Assembly (NCBI RefSeq): GCF_030272615.1
Contig: NC_081405.1
Span: 308,178,014-308,242,013, forward strand
DNA from: Cryptomeria japonica
Taxonomy: Eukaryota; Streptophyta; Pinopsida; Cupressales; Cupressaceae
DNA: 64,000 bases
Reading direction: 5' to 3'
Below, one piece after another: positions 24,030-34,020 of the stretch. Position 1 is the first letter of the stretch; each line of letters begins with the position of its first letter. The notes under the pieces were generated by a model, which had not been told where the DNA came from, did not search any database, and saw only the letters and a program-made list of their open reading frames with translations. The translations under genes and the position numbers were made by a program.

Positions 24030-24930
24030 TGGTTCATGATGTGGTGGTCCACAAGTTATCTTTCTTTGTAATAGTTGCTGCTGTTTGAGTGTTCTAGAGG
24101 ATTTAGATGTTGATAGATGAAGATTTGATAAGTGGTGTTGGTGTAGCTATTACTGATGATTCTAATGTGCTTGCTGGTGTTTCCTAATTGTGTCCTATTT
24201 GTCTTGATGATCCCTAGTGATCTTTGTGCAAGTTTTTGGTGATTTTGCCGAGCCGGTGATGTTTTTTTCGTGTTATGTGGTTTTCCTAGTGGTGTAGCGT
24301 GTTGCAGTTGATCTTGGTGAAATTTTCGATGGTGATGAGTGTTTGGAAAGTTGTTTTAGGACCATGTTATGTCATGTATATCATTATGTTAGTCTGGTGG
24401 TCGATCTTTGTATCGTGTGATGTAATTTTGTGATTGTGAGTTGAGGGTTTAGCCAACCTTGTTGTCAAGGTTGATGAATTGTATAAATAGGTGATATAGT
24501 CTTGTAATTTAGGTATCTTGGTTGTGTCTGCATTATGAGAGAGTCAAAAAGATGCAAACAAGTGAATACATCTTTCAGTATTGTGATTGAGAAAAGTTTG
24601 GTGTTGCAGAGAAGACATATGTGCTTAACTAGAACTGTCATAAGGCATTTGTAGAGTTCATCTCTTCTGGATTGTAGTCCAAATCTTTTTGTAAGTTAGT
24701 GGGACTTCCTTGAGGGTTGTATCCTTCTGGGTCATTGTATTTGAGTAGTGAGCTCTAGGCAGTGTACCTGAATGCATGTGCATTATCCATTGTAATATTT
24801 TCACATACTATTGTAGAGAATCATCTTACTGTGGGTAGGTTCCCATCGTGGTTTTTTCTTTAACCGAGTTTTCCACATCAAAATATTGGTGTTGTGTGTC
24901 GTTCTATCTATTTGCATATTATTATATTGT
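24030..24930 (+). repeat. Partial LTR-like sequence
   Basis: TATAAATA at 24482-24489 is followed by the order seen in element A's LTR: a phrase around gtgagctctaggcagtg, a phrase near tgcatgtgca, then gtgggtaggttcccatcgtgg and gagttttccacatc. Termini, PBS and C-run U5 are missing, so it is truncated or diverged. Confidence 0.45.
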
Positions 24931-25265
24931 AAGATCCATTCAATAGTATAAAGGTGAATATAACAATGGATATAGCAGAATAGAAAAGGAGATAGAAGGA
25001 GTGTGTAGATGAACTTAAGGAGTTATAAGGATATGTAATGCATACCAATTGAATATAATGAATACAAATACTTTTAACTTTTGATCTATTGTGTTGTGTA
25101 TGCTTTTATTCTTATTTAAAACTAGTCTTAGGTCCAGATATAATTTATTGTACCCTTAATAGGATTGAGTCTCAGGTGTAAGAGTAAAACACTAAGAGAT
25201 CATTTGGGCTTATAAATATCCAGTCTTTGCCCCTTATATTTCTTGCTAATATTAGTCTATTATGT
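24930..25265 (+). repeat. Dispersed repeat, copy 2
   Basis: Same-orientation relative of 13340-13690, aligned over about 330 bp. It follows directly on the LTR-like fragment, so both copies may be remnants of one unrecognised element type. Confidence 0.7.
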
Positions 25266-25736
25266 CTTTGAATAATCATGGATGTTATTTAATGGAGGTC
25301 CCATCTTGAGCATATTTTCACTCATAGGTTCAAATGGTTTTAGTAAACATTGGGTGACTTGTACATGTATTTAACCCTACACAATATTATACTCCTCATT
25401 TATTCCCTATTGTTACCTGTTGAAACAATGTTCTACTAAGGAGACTTGGTAATTGTGTTAGAATGAGAAAACAAGTGTTATGTACTTGGGCATTTCCTAT
25501 TTTACCCCTACGCTTGATTTCAAGCATGATAATTCTAGTTCATTGACCCATGTGATAATTTAATTGACAAAATACATGTGAATACAAACTTGTGCTACTA
25601 TATGCTATGGCGCCTTATCCTAAGAATGACATAACCTGGCATGGCTAGTTAACACCTATTAACCCATTCACCTATAATACTTTGGAGTTAGGCTACACAT
25701 GTTGTTTGTAGAATTTAATGGTATAGTGGATAGCTT

Positions 25737-26025
25737 TGTTGGCAAAATGGTCAACGATCCATATCTCTACAGTTTGTATCAGGTGTTGATAGATCAGTCT
25801 TTTGACGCAATGGCAAACTGGGCCAACAAATGGTATCAGAGCCTTGGGTCACCGGTTCGAATCCCCTTGGGTAATGTTGAGGAGGAGATTATTGGAAAAA
25901 TGGTCAGTGCTCCCCTCGGGATTCGTGACAAGGGACTAACTACCTCTCGTGCGATCCATATCTGTACAACTTGTATCGGGCGTTGATAGATTGGTCTTTT
26001 GATGCAACGACAAACTGGGCCAACA
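25737..26025 (+). mobile_element. TRIM/SMART-type miniature LTR retrotransposon
   Basis: 289 bp. Left LTR 25737-25828 (TGTTGG...CCAACA). PBS TGGTATCAGAGCC at 25831-25843, matching initiator tRNA-Met. Purine tract gaggaggagat at 25879-25889. Right LTR 25890-26025 (TATTGG...CCAACA). The LTRs share a 75-bp stretch (25755-25829 and 25952-26026) plus their first 18 bp; the left one lacks about 45 bp present in the right. Flanks are agctt (25732-25736) and agctc (26026-26030), a 4-of-5 TSD. No coding. The 61-bp interior also holds GGTTCGAATCC (25854-25864), a perfect pol III B-box word. Confidence 0.72.
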
Positions 26026-26030
26026 AGCTC

Positions 26031-26954
26031 CACAAACATGCTTTAGGTTTTGAGACTCAAGACACTAGGTAGATATTGTTGAAAATTCTACTTAGCCATT
26101 TGATCATGTTCCATTATAATAGTGATGTTTTAATGTGAAGTACATTTAAACTTTGTTGAATCCACATGGACCAAAGTGTCTCTATTTAGTGATGAAGTGT
26201 ATATAGGTGCCATATGAGTGGGTAACATTAATAGATGATGGCTATTCACCAAGTTGTGTAATGAAATGAGCATGGTTGGCCCCACAAGTTAACTAGGCAA
26301 ATAGTTAAACTTCTATTCTTCTGACCAAGAGATGCCTTTTCTTGTCATGTTTTTAGTTATTATGAAAAAAACAAGGAGGTAGCTTACATCTTCCTTTAGT
26401 TGTTGAGCTCTTTGTCAATTGGTTCAACTTGAATCAGTTATTGGCATAAGATCTTGCCACTAGTTAGGAGTCTAGGTGCATGTTCACATGGCATGAAGAA
26501 AACCTTTAGACACACTTGTGTTGATGTATCATGGCCTTGATATTTGAAGTGTAAACATGTTGTAGGAAAATATTTAATACTTGTAATAAAATGATATTAA
26601 GTGTGTAAAATATGTTTTCCTAGTACCTCATCTCAACTATACACCATTATTTTTATCTATAAAAGAACTTAATGTAATAGGTCAAGTGATATAATCAAAT
26701 TACTATAGTAAAGAAATTCAAATTAGTTGCATGCACATTAAGATAGGTTTTTTTTTCTAAACAAAACAATATGCCTGAAAGAAGAGAAAATTGAAGTGCA
26801 ATAATAATACAAAATATATTATTTAATCATTTTAAACATATTTTTAATGTGATATTCCTATATATCACATAATCTAAAACATGCCTAATATAATAATATT
26901 TTTTTGACACTTAATATTTTTCTCTAAAGATAAACATGCAATGAGGAAACCATC
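26031..26954. other. Unassigned AT-rich sequence
   Basis: Nothing recognisable: no open frame of note, no repeat partner in the window. Confidence 0.4.
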
Positions 26955-27120
26955 ATTAAAAAATCATATGACAGAAAAGGGTGGCCGTCAAATTCGAGAC
27001 CATATCTAAAAGATAATAGACACAGTGGTCATTCAAATTAAAAAATCATATGACAGAAAAGGGTGGCCGTGTCAAATTCGAGGCCATCTCTAAAAGATAA
27101 TAGACACAGTGGTCATTCAA
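26955..27120 (+). repeat. Tandem duplication, 82-bp unit
   Basis: Units begin at 26955 and 27037 with attaaaaaatcatatgacag. They are nearly identical, differing by a 2-base insertion and a few substitutions (cgagaccatatc versus cgaggccatctc). This is a recent duplication, 420 bp from the end of the ubiquitin-like gene. Confidence 0.9.
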
Positions 27121-27538
27121 AAAAAAAATTCCATATACATAGTATAGCTATAATAGCTATAACTTACCATATTTCCATTCAAATAGAAAATTTCCTACAC
27201 GAGAAAAGAAATAATATCTTCCTTACTGGGAATTCAGATTTGTAACGAAATTATCGTAGATTGGAGATAACTGCTGTTCATTAATAGAAAAAAGAGCAGT
27301 GACGAACTGGGTATACCTTTTAATCTCCTTACACACCGAAACGATAGTTACAGATTTTTGTTCAGAAACCGTCCAACCCTAACGGGGGAAAACATCAAAT
27401 TCTCAATCTGACTGATAGCAATATTTCTTCGCAGTTCTAGACGTTGTAATTAAATCGAGTGTGATACAATGCAGATGATATTCTAATACATCTTATACTT
27501 ACCAAAAAAGACTGACCATAAGGATAAACGTTTAGTTT
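27121..27538. other. Sequence downstream of the ubiquitin-like gene
   Basis: Unassigned. On the minus strand this is the 3' side of the gene and may hold its 3' UTR. No clear polyadenylation signal could be chosen among the AT-rich words. Confidence 0.35.
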
Positions 27539-27805
27539 TCAGCGACGTCGCAACCGGTGCTTTTTAGGGTTCCATTTCTCACCAAGTCGACGCCTGAGAT
27601 CGATAGTTGATAAGTGTTGAAGACCGTAATCATCGAGAGTCTTTTTCTCATCCTCTAATTCTGTTTCCCTGTGTAACAATATTTGCCACAATGGGTGAAA
27701 GCACTCTATCTCATGGATCTTATCTTTCACATTACCAATTGTTTCTGTGCTCTTCACCTTCAAAATGAGTTCAATTCCATTTTCTTTTCTCACAAAGATC
27801 TTCAT
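27539..27805 (-). CDS. Small ubiquitin-like domain protein
   Basis: 88 codons, ATG 27805 to TGA 27539-27541. An in-frame TAA lies just upstream, so this ATG is the first available. Residues 1-75 form a ubiquitin fold by pattern: MKIFVRKENGIELILKVKST aligns with the first two beta strands, and TIGNVKDKI matches the helix start. LEDEKKTLDDYGL matches the LEDGRTLADYNI segment with a one-residue insertion. Ubiquitin-type Lys27 and Lys29 positions are kept, while Lys48 and Lys63 positions are not. There is no C-terminal Gly-Gly; instead a basic tail (KKHRLRRR) extends past the fold. So it is unlikely to be conjugated like ubiquitin and may act as a ubiquitin-mimicking domain. Single uninterrupted frame; a retrogene or an exon of a longer gene is possible. 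Expression unknown. Confidence 0.7.
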   Translation of the reverse strand: MKIFVRKENGIELILKVKSTETIGNVKDKIHEIECFHPLWQILLHRETELEDEKKTLDDYGLQHLSTIDLRRRLGEKWNPKKHRLRRR

Positions 27806-29097
27806 GCTTTCAGCTGATTACAATTTCTAATATGGCAACCTGCGATAAATCAGAAGAAACCCAAGTGAGTATGATTGAGGAAGATTTGAAATAGAGACCT
27901 TAAAAAGCACTAGGAAAGGAGAGGAAAAGTTGGGAATTGCCACATTGCATTGGAATGGGCTATTCAATTTTCCCTTTAAAAATGGGGGAAGAAAAGACGG
28001 CGGCCTGTATAGGAAATAATCTCCCTTTAAATGTGCATAATTTTTGGAAATGGGGGTTAGAAGCCCAAAATTTGAGGATGAGATCTAGGGTGGAGTTTCA
28101 ATGAGAGCAATGTCGTAGGATTTAGGAGAAATGGAGGGTTTTCATTCAATTTTCAAAGACGAATGAGAAAGATTGTAGATACAGGAAATAAATTATGACT
28201 GAAAGTATGTTGCAAATTCCAAGTTTTCAGGTGTAGATTTATAAAAAATCATATATAAAAATGATAATAAAAAAGAAAAGATGTAAATTATTATACAAAA
28301 TATATTTGGAGGAAATTACACCCAAAAAGATGCAATGCTTGTATTAATCCTTCAATAGAGTTACATCAATACAACTTTTCTCTTCGCATTTTGTAACACG
28401 TTGCCATTTCTTCAACCTGCAAACCAAATTGATTTCCTCCTTCTACAAACTTCAATATATAGTAAAAAGTAATACCAAAAACCAAAAATAGTTTCCACTA
28501 CCATGAACTAAAACCATATGCAAGTGTTCTACATGCAAAAGATACCTTATCCATTTCTTACCTTTTGTCCAAAATGCTTTCTTACATCTCTTACGCTCTC
28601 ATAAATGCTTCTTAAATCTCTAAATGATAGAGATTCTCTTCCACTTCATGCCAAGTGTTTGAAAATGCTATTGTTGGCCTAATCAAGCTACCCTAGTCAA
28701 TACCATCTTGAAAGGAATATTATGAATGTCTAGAGATAATATTTAATTACAACATTCTCCTCACTTGGAATACAATTTACTCATTCTTATACACACATAA
28801 AAAAAATTAGTTGACTATAAAATATTCAACTTAAAATGCACATTCATAAGGTTGCGTCATTAATATTAACAAAGATTGTATTAACTAAAAATTATTATTT
28901 TTTTACAACCAAAAAAGTCATATTTATAATTTGAGAGGGAAACATATTTAATATATATTGTTTGGAGGGAAAATTGTTAAATAAATAATCAAATATTATT
29001 TAATCTAATTATACATGTAAGTTGGGAATTAACATAATTAGATGTGACATTGGGTTGGATTAGTTAAATTATATTTGTTTAATTATTTAGAAATGAA
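27806..29097. other. Sequence between the ubiquitin-like gene and element E
   Basis: No gene recognised. The first 200 bp are the upstream side of the ubiquitin-like gene. A pyrimidine tract ending in tcgcag about 37 bp before the ATG (minus) looks like a splice acceptor, so an upstream non-coding exon is possible. The rest is AT-rich. Confidence 0.35.
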
Positions 29098-29102
29098 ATG
29101 TT
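29098..29102. other. Target-site duplication of element E, left copy
   Basis: atgtt, repeated at 55113-55117 immediately beyond the other end of element E, 26 kb away. This is the key proof that everything between is one nest. Confidence 0.88.
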
Positions 29103-29131
29103 TGATAAACTTATAAGGCACTGAGAGGGGG
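29103..29131 (-). repeat. Remnant of element E 3' LTR (terminal 29 bp)
   Basis: tgataaacttataaggcact followed by gagagg and G's equals the start of E's intact LTR at 53932 (tgataaactcataaggcact). About 890 bp that should follow are gone and sequence of B's LTR begins at once, apparently joined at the shared G-run. Confidence 0.8.
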
Positions 29132-29744
29132 GGTCCTGGTGTGGGAAAAACCTCAGTGGGATTTGTGACCCACAATATTTACTCACTGGCCACTGAATAA
29201 ATACTACTTACAATAAGGGGCCTGCACATGCAGGAAGGCCAACAACCTAAAGCTCACTACTTAATAAAGAGTCAAACTGACTACAAAAGTGGATTATCAA
29301 ATCCAATACAATGTAGTGCTCAAAAAAGCATCTCTAATGCTAGGTTCAGTACCAGTTTAAGCTCAAATAGATACCTTATCCAAAAAACTTTGCTGCCATT
29401 AAACAATTAGTATCTACCATACATCTCATCTACTACACTCCAAAATGACTTATAAGATCTCATACATATATGAGTCTTTTACAATATACCATGTTAGCTT
29501 ACAAAAGATACTTATATTACAAAATAATTCATATAAACAAAAAATTTATCCATGTCGATTGGAGTGCCGATATGCTTTGTTGCCGATGTAATCTGAATAT
29601 CGGTGAAGTCCCTGCCAGTGTCGGTGTCTGTCGGTGTATGATGTTTGTGATGTCAAGCATATAGAAACCAATTATTGGTGACTTGTCTGTTGGTTGCCAT
29701 CAATGAAAAATCAACTATTCTCATAAGAGTGTAGAATGCCAACA
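29132..29744 (-). repeat. Element B 3' LTR, truncated
   Basis: Matches 47850-48471 closely. Starts (minus) TGTTGGCATTCTACAC at 29744, after the purine tract. The last about 155 bp of the LTR are missing at the E junction. Confidence 0.85.
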
Positions 29745-29757
29745 ATCTCCCCCTTTG
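29745..29757 (-). other. Polypurine tract of element B
   Basis: Minus strand caaagggggagat, adjoining the 3' LTR. Confidence 0.88.
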
Positions 29758-29933
29758 GCATTGATGGCAACACTCATGAGAAAAATCAAAACTGTTATCC
29801 AAAACTAAAATCCAAAAAGATGTGCTCCCCTTGAGCAAGTGATCTCCTCTGTACATGCATTTTTCTCTTCACTACTCCCCCTTTGACATCAATGACAAAA
29901 GATGTCATAAATAATCAAAAGAGTACAAAAATG

Positions 29934-32900
29934 TTACCTCAAAGTCCGTAATCGGTTGGTTACAATCTGAAAGATGTCTACCAAAATCATATTCAAACTC
30001 TGCATAAACTTGTTACTATCATTTAAAGTTGCCTCTGTCTGCTGGATCATACTGGTGAGATAATGCACTTGTTGCTTCGGTGATCGTTCTCCTTGAATTG
30101 TTGCCTTAGATATTTCAGCTCTTTGAGTAATCAGATTATCTAGCCTCAGACCGAGTTTATCCTTTAGCTGCTGAGCATTAGACCTTATTCTTTCCTTCTA
30201 TTTCTCAAGTTTTTCTAACTTCTTCTAAAAAAATTCTATTTCCTGCTAAAAAACTGATATAAGTCTAGATGAACCTATTATATTGTCCACAATTTCATCA
30301 ATTTCCTTTTGTGCCTTTTTGATCTCCTCATCAATGTCCTCAGTCAAACAGTGAGGTTTACATGCTTCCCTATATAACTCCTTATACTCCAAAATTGTAG
30401 AGTTGAGTACCGGTAAAAGTGTATCCAAGTGATCGATACATTTGTTTATGGTGTTTTCAAAGAATGTATTCTTTTCTTTTTCAGCTCTCTCCTTTATGGT
30501 ATCCTCATTCACCTTATCTATAGTTATTACATTATCAACAATAAATTTGGACAATGTGTCCAATTTCCCTAAAGAATCATTAAAGTGATCTATCTTACAA
30601 TTGGGTGCAATCATCTTTAGAATAGGTAATGTGTTATCAATTGCCTTAAATGCTAAGGCATTGCAATTAGTAATCCTTTTAATTGAATCCAAAAGTACCT
30701 CTATGATATTAGTAGGTCTGAATTCACTTGTAGATGTGCTTGGTTCTGTTCTAGGTTTCTTCTCAACAGATGTCTGACAAATCACCTTCAGTATATCCTC
30801 TTTACTTCCAACAGATGTATCCACTTTGCTTTTATTTTCCTTTGGTGGATCTGTCTGTGTCTGCACCTCTACTTTTAATGGTTTCTCAGTTTTATTAAGA
30901 TTATCTACAACTGCTGGTGTGACAGACTCAACATGTATCCCTGCGTCAAATTCTGGTGGCCCAGTGCTAGTTGTCTTATCCTCTGTTTGAGCTGGTATCT
31001 CAGTTTCCTGAGAGTTAACAGTTTGTGCCAATTTCTCTGAAATCTTGTTGTCTTCAACATTGTCTGCTTTAACCTCTGAAGTATCTTTATCCACAACAAT
31101 GTTTACCTCTTGAGTATCTACATTCATAGTAAAGAGCATCTTCGACTCAGGGTTAGTATTATCATGTGTTAAACCTTTAGTAGCTATATCCGGTGGATTA
31201 GCTCTATGAACCAGTGATGAAGGTGCTAATGGAGGGGTGTCCTAGGTTGGTGGAGGAATGTTATCTGTTATTTTTATGGAAGGTACACCACCTACTTTAC
31301 CTTTTCCTTTGTCCTTTTGATATAATTTGATTTTTTTCTCCATTTTAGGTCTCCTTCTTTCCTCTTGCATTTCTTTCTCTACAAAGAATATGTCCCATTT
31401 ATCTGCAGTCTCATCTGCAATTTCTTTTACCCTTCTAGGCATTAGGCTCACTTGCCGATGTCCACTAAAAAAATACTGACCAGCTAGCTTCAGAAATAAG
31501 TTCATCTATTTCTTCTTTAGAATTTACCGGATGTACAACTAAGAGTGCTTCAACTTTCAACTTTTTGTCCAATTCCATTACAAATAGCCTTTTTGCTTCC
31601 AATGTCATATATAAATCATTTGGAATCTCATCAATCACTTCTATCAATACTTTCTTATAAATGTCCAAGTGTAAAATAATGCTTTCTTCAATTGTGTTTT
31701 TGTCAGAATCATTGGAAGAAATATACCATTTATTTACATTAGATAGATTACCTTCCTCTGTAATCTCATTCAATAAATCATTCAGTGTGGGGGTAACCGG
31801 TGTCTATTTCTTCTTAGGAGTAAGCTTCTTCTTTGGTTCCCTAACTGCCTGTTGTTTCTTCCTTAGCATCTTGGTTTTCTTAGGTGAAGGAGAGGGTAGC
31901 GGTGAGGGTTTTCTCTTCCTTTCTACTCTTTTAAACTCAGCAGCCCTACCACTTTTAGTATCAGAGGTTGTTACAACAGGTGAAACATGTGCTTCAAGTT
32001 GTAGTCCTTCAAGTTCACTGGCTGATATACCACTGATATTCATGACATTTTCTTTGATTTCCTTGACCTTCTTAGAGGCATCTCTGATAAATTTTTCTCT
32101 TCTCTTTGTTCTTTTCTGCATAGATATATTGCTCTCTATAGTTTTTGCATTTCCAAATAATTTCTCAGATGACTCTCTTGGTGCATCAAGTAGAGCTTTA
32201 GCATAAGTTTCCATAACAGATAGGTCAACCTCATAACCCATCTCAGTAACCCAAATGGTTCTATGGCCTACTGCTTCCATCCAAGTTTCATCTCTCTTAA
32301 CCACAAAACAAATTTTCTTGTCATATTTGTCAATTATGCTCTATGGTAGTCTCTCTCTTGCTCTCATCTTAGATTGAAATGTTTTAAAGTAGTCTGTGAT
32401 ATTCTTAATACTATCAGTTCCCATACCAGTGAAAGCATCCTGTATCTATCTTCCTACTGGGATGTCATAACCAAAATCCTTGTTACTTATGTCGGGTAAT
32501 TCTTTGGTAAAGTATAACATTAGGCATACTAGAAGGTTTCCAAAATGGAAAGTACCTTTCTTGTCTCCCTTAATCTTCTTTAGGTTGTCAATTAATTCAT
32601 CTTTAAGCCATTCCCACACACCAACCTTAGCATTATTGTTCACCATCTCATATGCACTGTGTATACATAGGCTAGAAATAGAATTTAGTCTATTTGCATG
32701 AGCTGCTTTGTATCCTAGTACCATACTCACATATCTCACATTGATTTCCATAACATCATTTACTCTAAGTGATCTGCTATCACATGTGGCTTCGGTTAAA
32801 TCCATAACTCCCTTGTTAGGTATCTTCTTGGTTTTATCAAGCCTACTACCAGTTGAAGGTAAACCAGTAACTGCCTTAATTGCTTCCCTAGTTATTTTGC

Positions 32901-33057
32901 AAATTGACTCTAACCACATTAATTCTCCATGAAATCTGCTCAATACAAGTCTGACAACTTCCTTTGGAAATTTGGGAATGTTCAGAATCTCTCCAAAACC
33001 TAAGTCTTGCACAATCTTATGTTCTGGTTTGATCACAGGATTTCCATCGGTAATAAT
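29934..33057 (-). pseudogene. Element B ORF2, broken and missing its 5' part
   Basis: Ends at TAA 29934-29936 (IVTNRLRTLR). Open pieces are 32446-33057, 31804-32304, 31465-31773, 31242-31505 and 30246-31139. The first three share a frame, then a frameshift near 31500 puts the last two in another frame. Alignment with element A ORF2 is clear throughout (CKITREAIKAVTGLPSTGSR, WMEAVGHRTIWVTEMGYE, EESIILHLDIYKKVL, and C-terminal LYREACKPHCLTEDIDEE). Element C inserted inside this ORF at 33058. Beyond C, about 350 bp of ORF2 start and spacer are absent. Confidence 0.85.
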
Positions 33058-34020
33058 TGTATACACCTAAAAATGGTCTGAAGATAATTAATTAATCCTC
33101 CTCCCCAATTTAATTGCATTCACTAAATAATTTGATTAAATCTCTCTTTTATCTACTTATTAATAAATCTAAGGATTTATTTAATAGGTTCATTTCAATA
33201 ATCCCCTTTAATTAATTAATTCCCTCCATCAAAATCATTTCTTCTAAAATCCTTTAATTAATTAAAATAAATCAAATTCATGAGTTGTTGAGATTAATTA
33301 TCCATTTCCCATTATTTGAATTTTGAAATGCAAATTCTCCTAACTTCTACCACTCCTAAACCTAACCATTCCTAAACCTAACCCATTCTACCTACCCACC
33401 ATGTCCCCTTTCATCCAACCTCTTCTAGAACCTTTGTGACACTTGTCACTAAGTGTTCCCTTTCATCTAACTCCTTCTAGAAGCCTCTTGACACTTGTCA
33501 CCATAGAGATGACAGATGTTCCCTTTAATCCAACCCCTTTGCCAACTTCCTCCAATTTAACCATTGATATCTTCAAATCAATCTTGACCATTGATTCTTA
33601 CCACCTCACCCCTAGCCTTAGAAAATCCTATAAATAGGCCTCATTTTGAGCAATATGGATCCCCATCTCTCATTTTCATCTTATGCATTGTTACTACAGG
33701 CATCTAGTTTATATCTTATCATTCTTAGCAATGTTATCATGCTCAATTTTAGCTTAATTGCATCTTAATCTTAGTTCATTTTCTAGATCAATCATGAACT
33801 CATATAGCTTAATCATGCTATTCTTGCTAGATCATGCATTTTCATCATTCAAATCCTCCATCTAAGTGTAGTCAAGTCACTAGAATATGCATAATCAGAT
33901 CTGAGAGCATTTTTCATACTCGCATTTACTAGGAGTCAATAAGTCGATTAGCTATGGTTTTACATTTTATTGATTTAATTCATTAACAATGCTTGTAATG
34001 ATTTATTGAGTGTATTGTGT
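33058..34020 (+). repeat. Element C 5' LTR, 3' end missing
   Basis: Starts TGTATACACCTAAAAATGG as at 45099. TATAAATA at 33629-33636. Identity with the 3' LTR is high until tgtattgtgt, then the copies part company: here the final about 90 bp of LTR, the PBS and about 140 bp of leader are absent. Confidence 0.88.
33629..33636 (+). promoter_or_regulatory. TATA box of element C 5' LTR
   Basis: TATAAATA within cctataaataggcc; the same box is at 45690-45697 in the 3' LTR. Confidence 0.65.

Noticed and set aside
25831-25866. Possible tRNA gene (tggtatcagagcc plus GGTTCGAATCC)
   Set aside because: No acceptor stem or cloverleaf can be formed; PBS, purine tract and terminal repeats show it is a TRIM interior.
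31661-32206. 181-codon plus-strand frame
   Set aside because: Antisense of the Lys-rich part of element B ORF2; no independent support.
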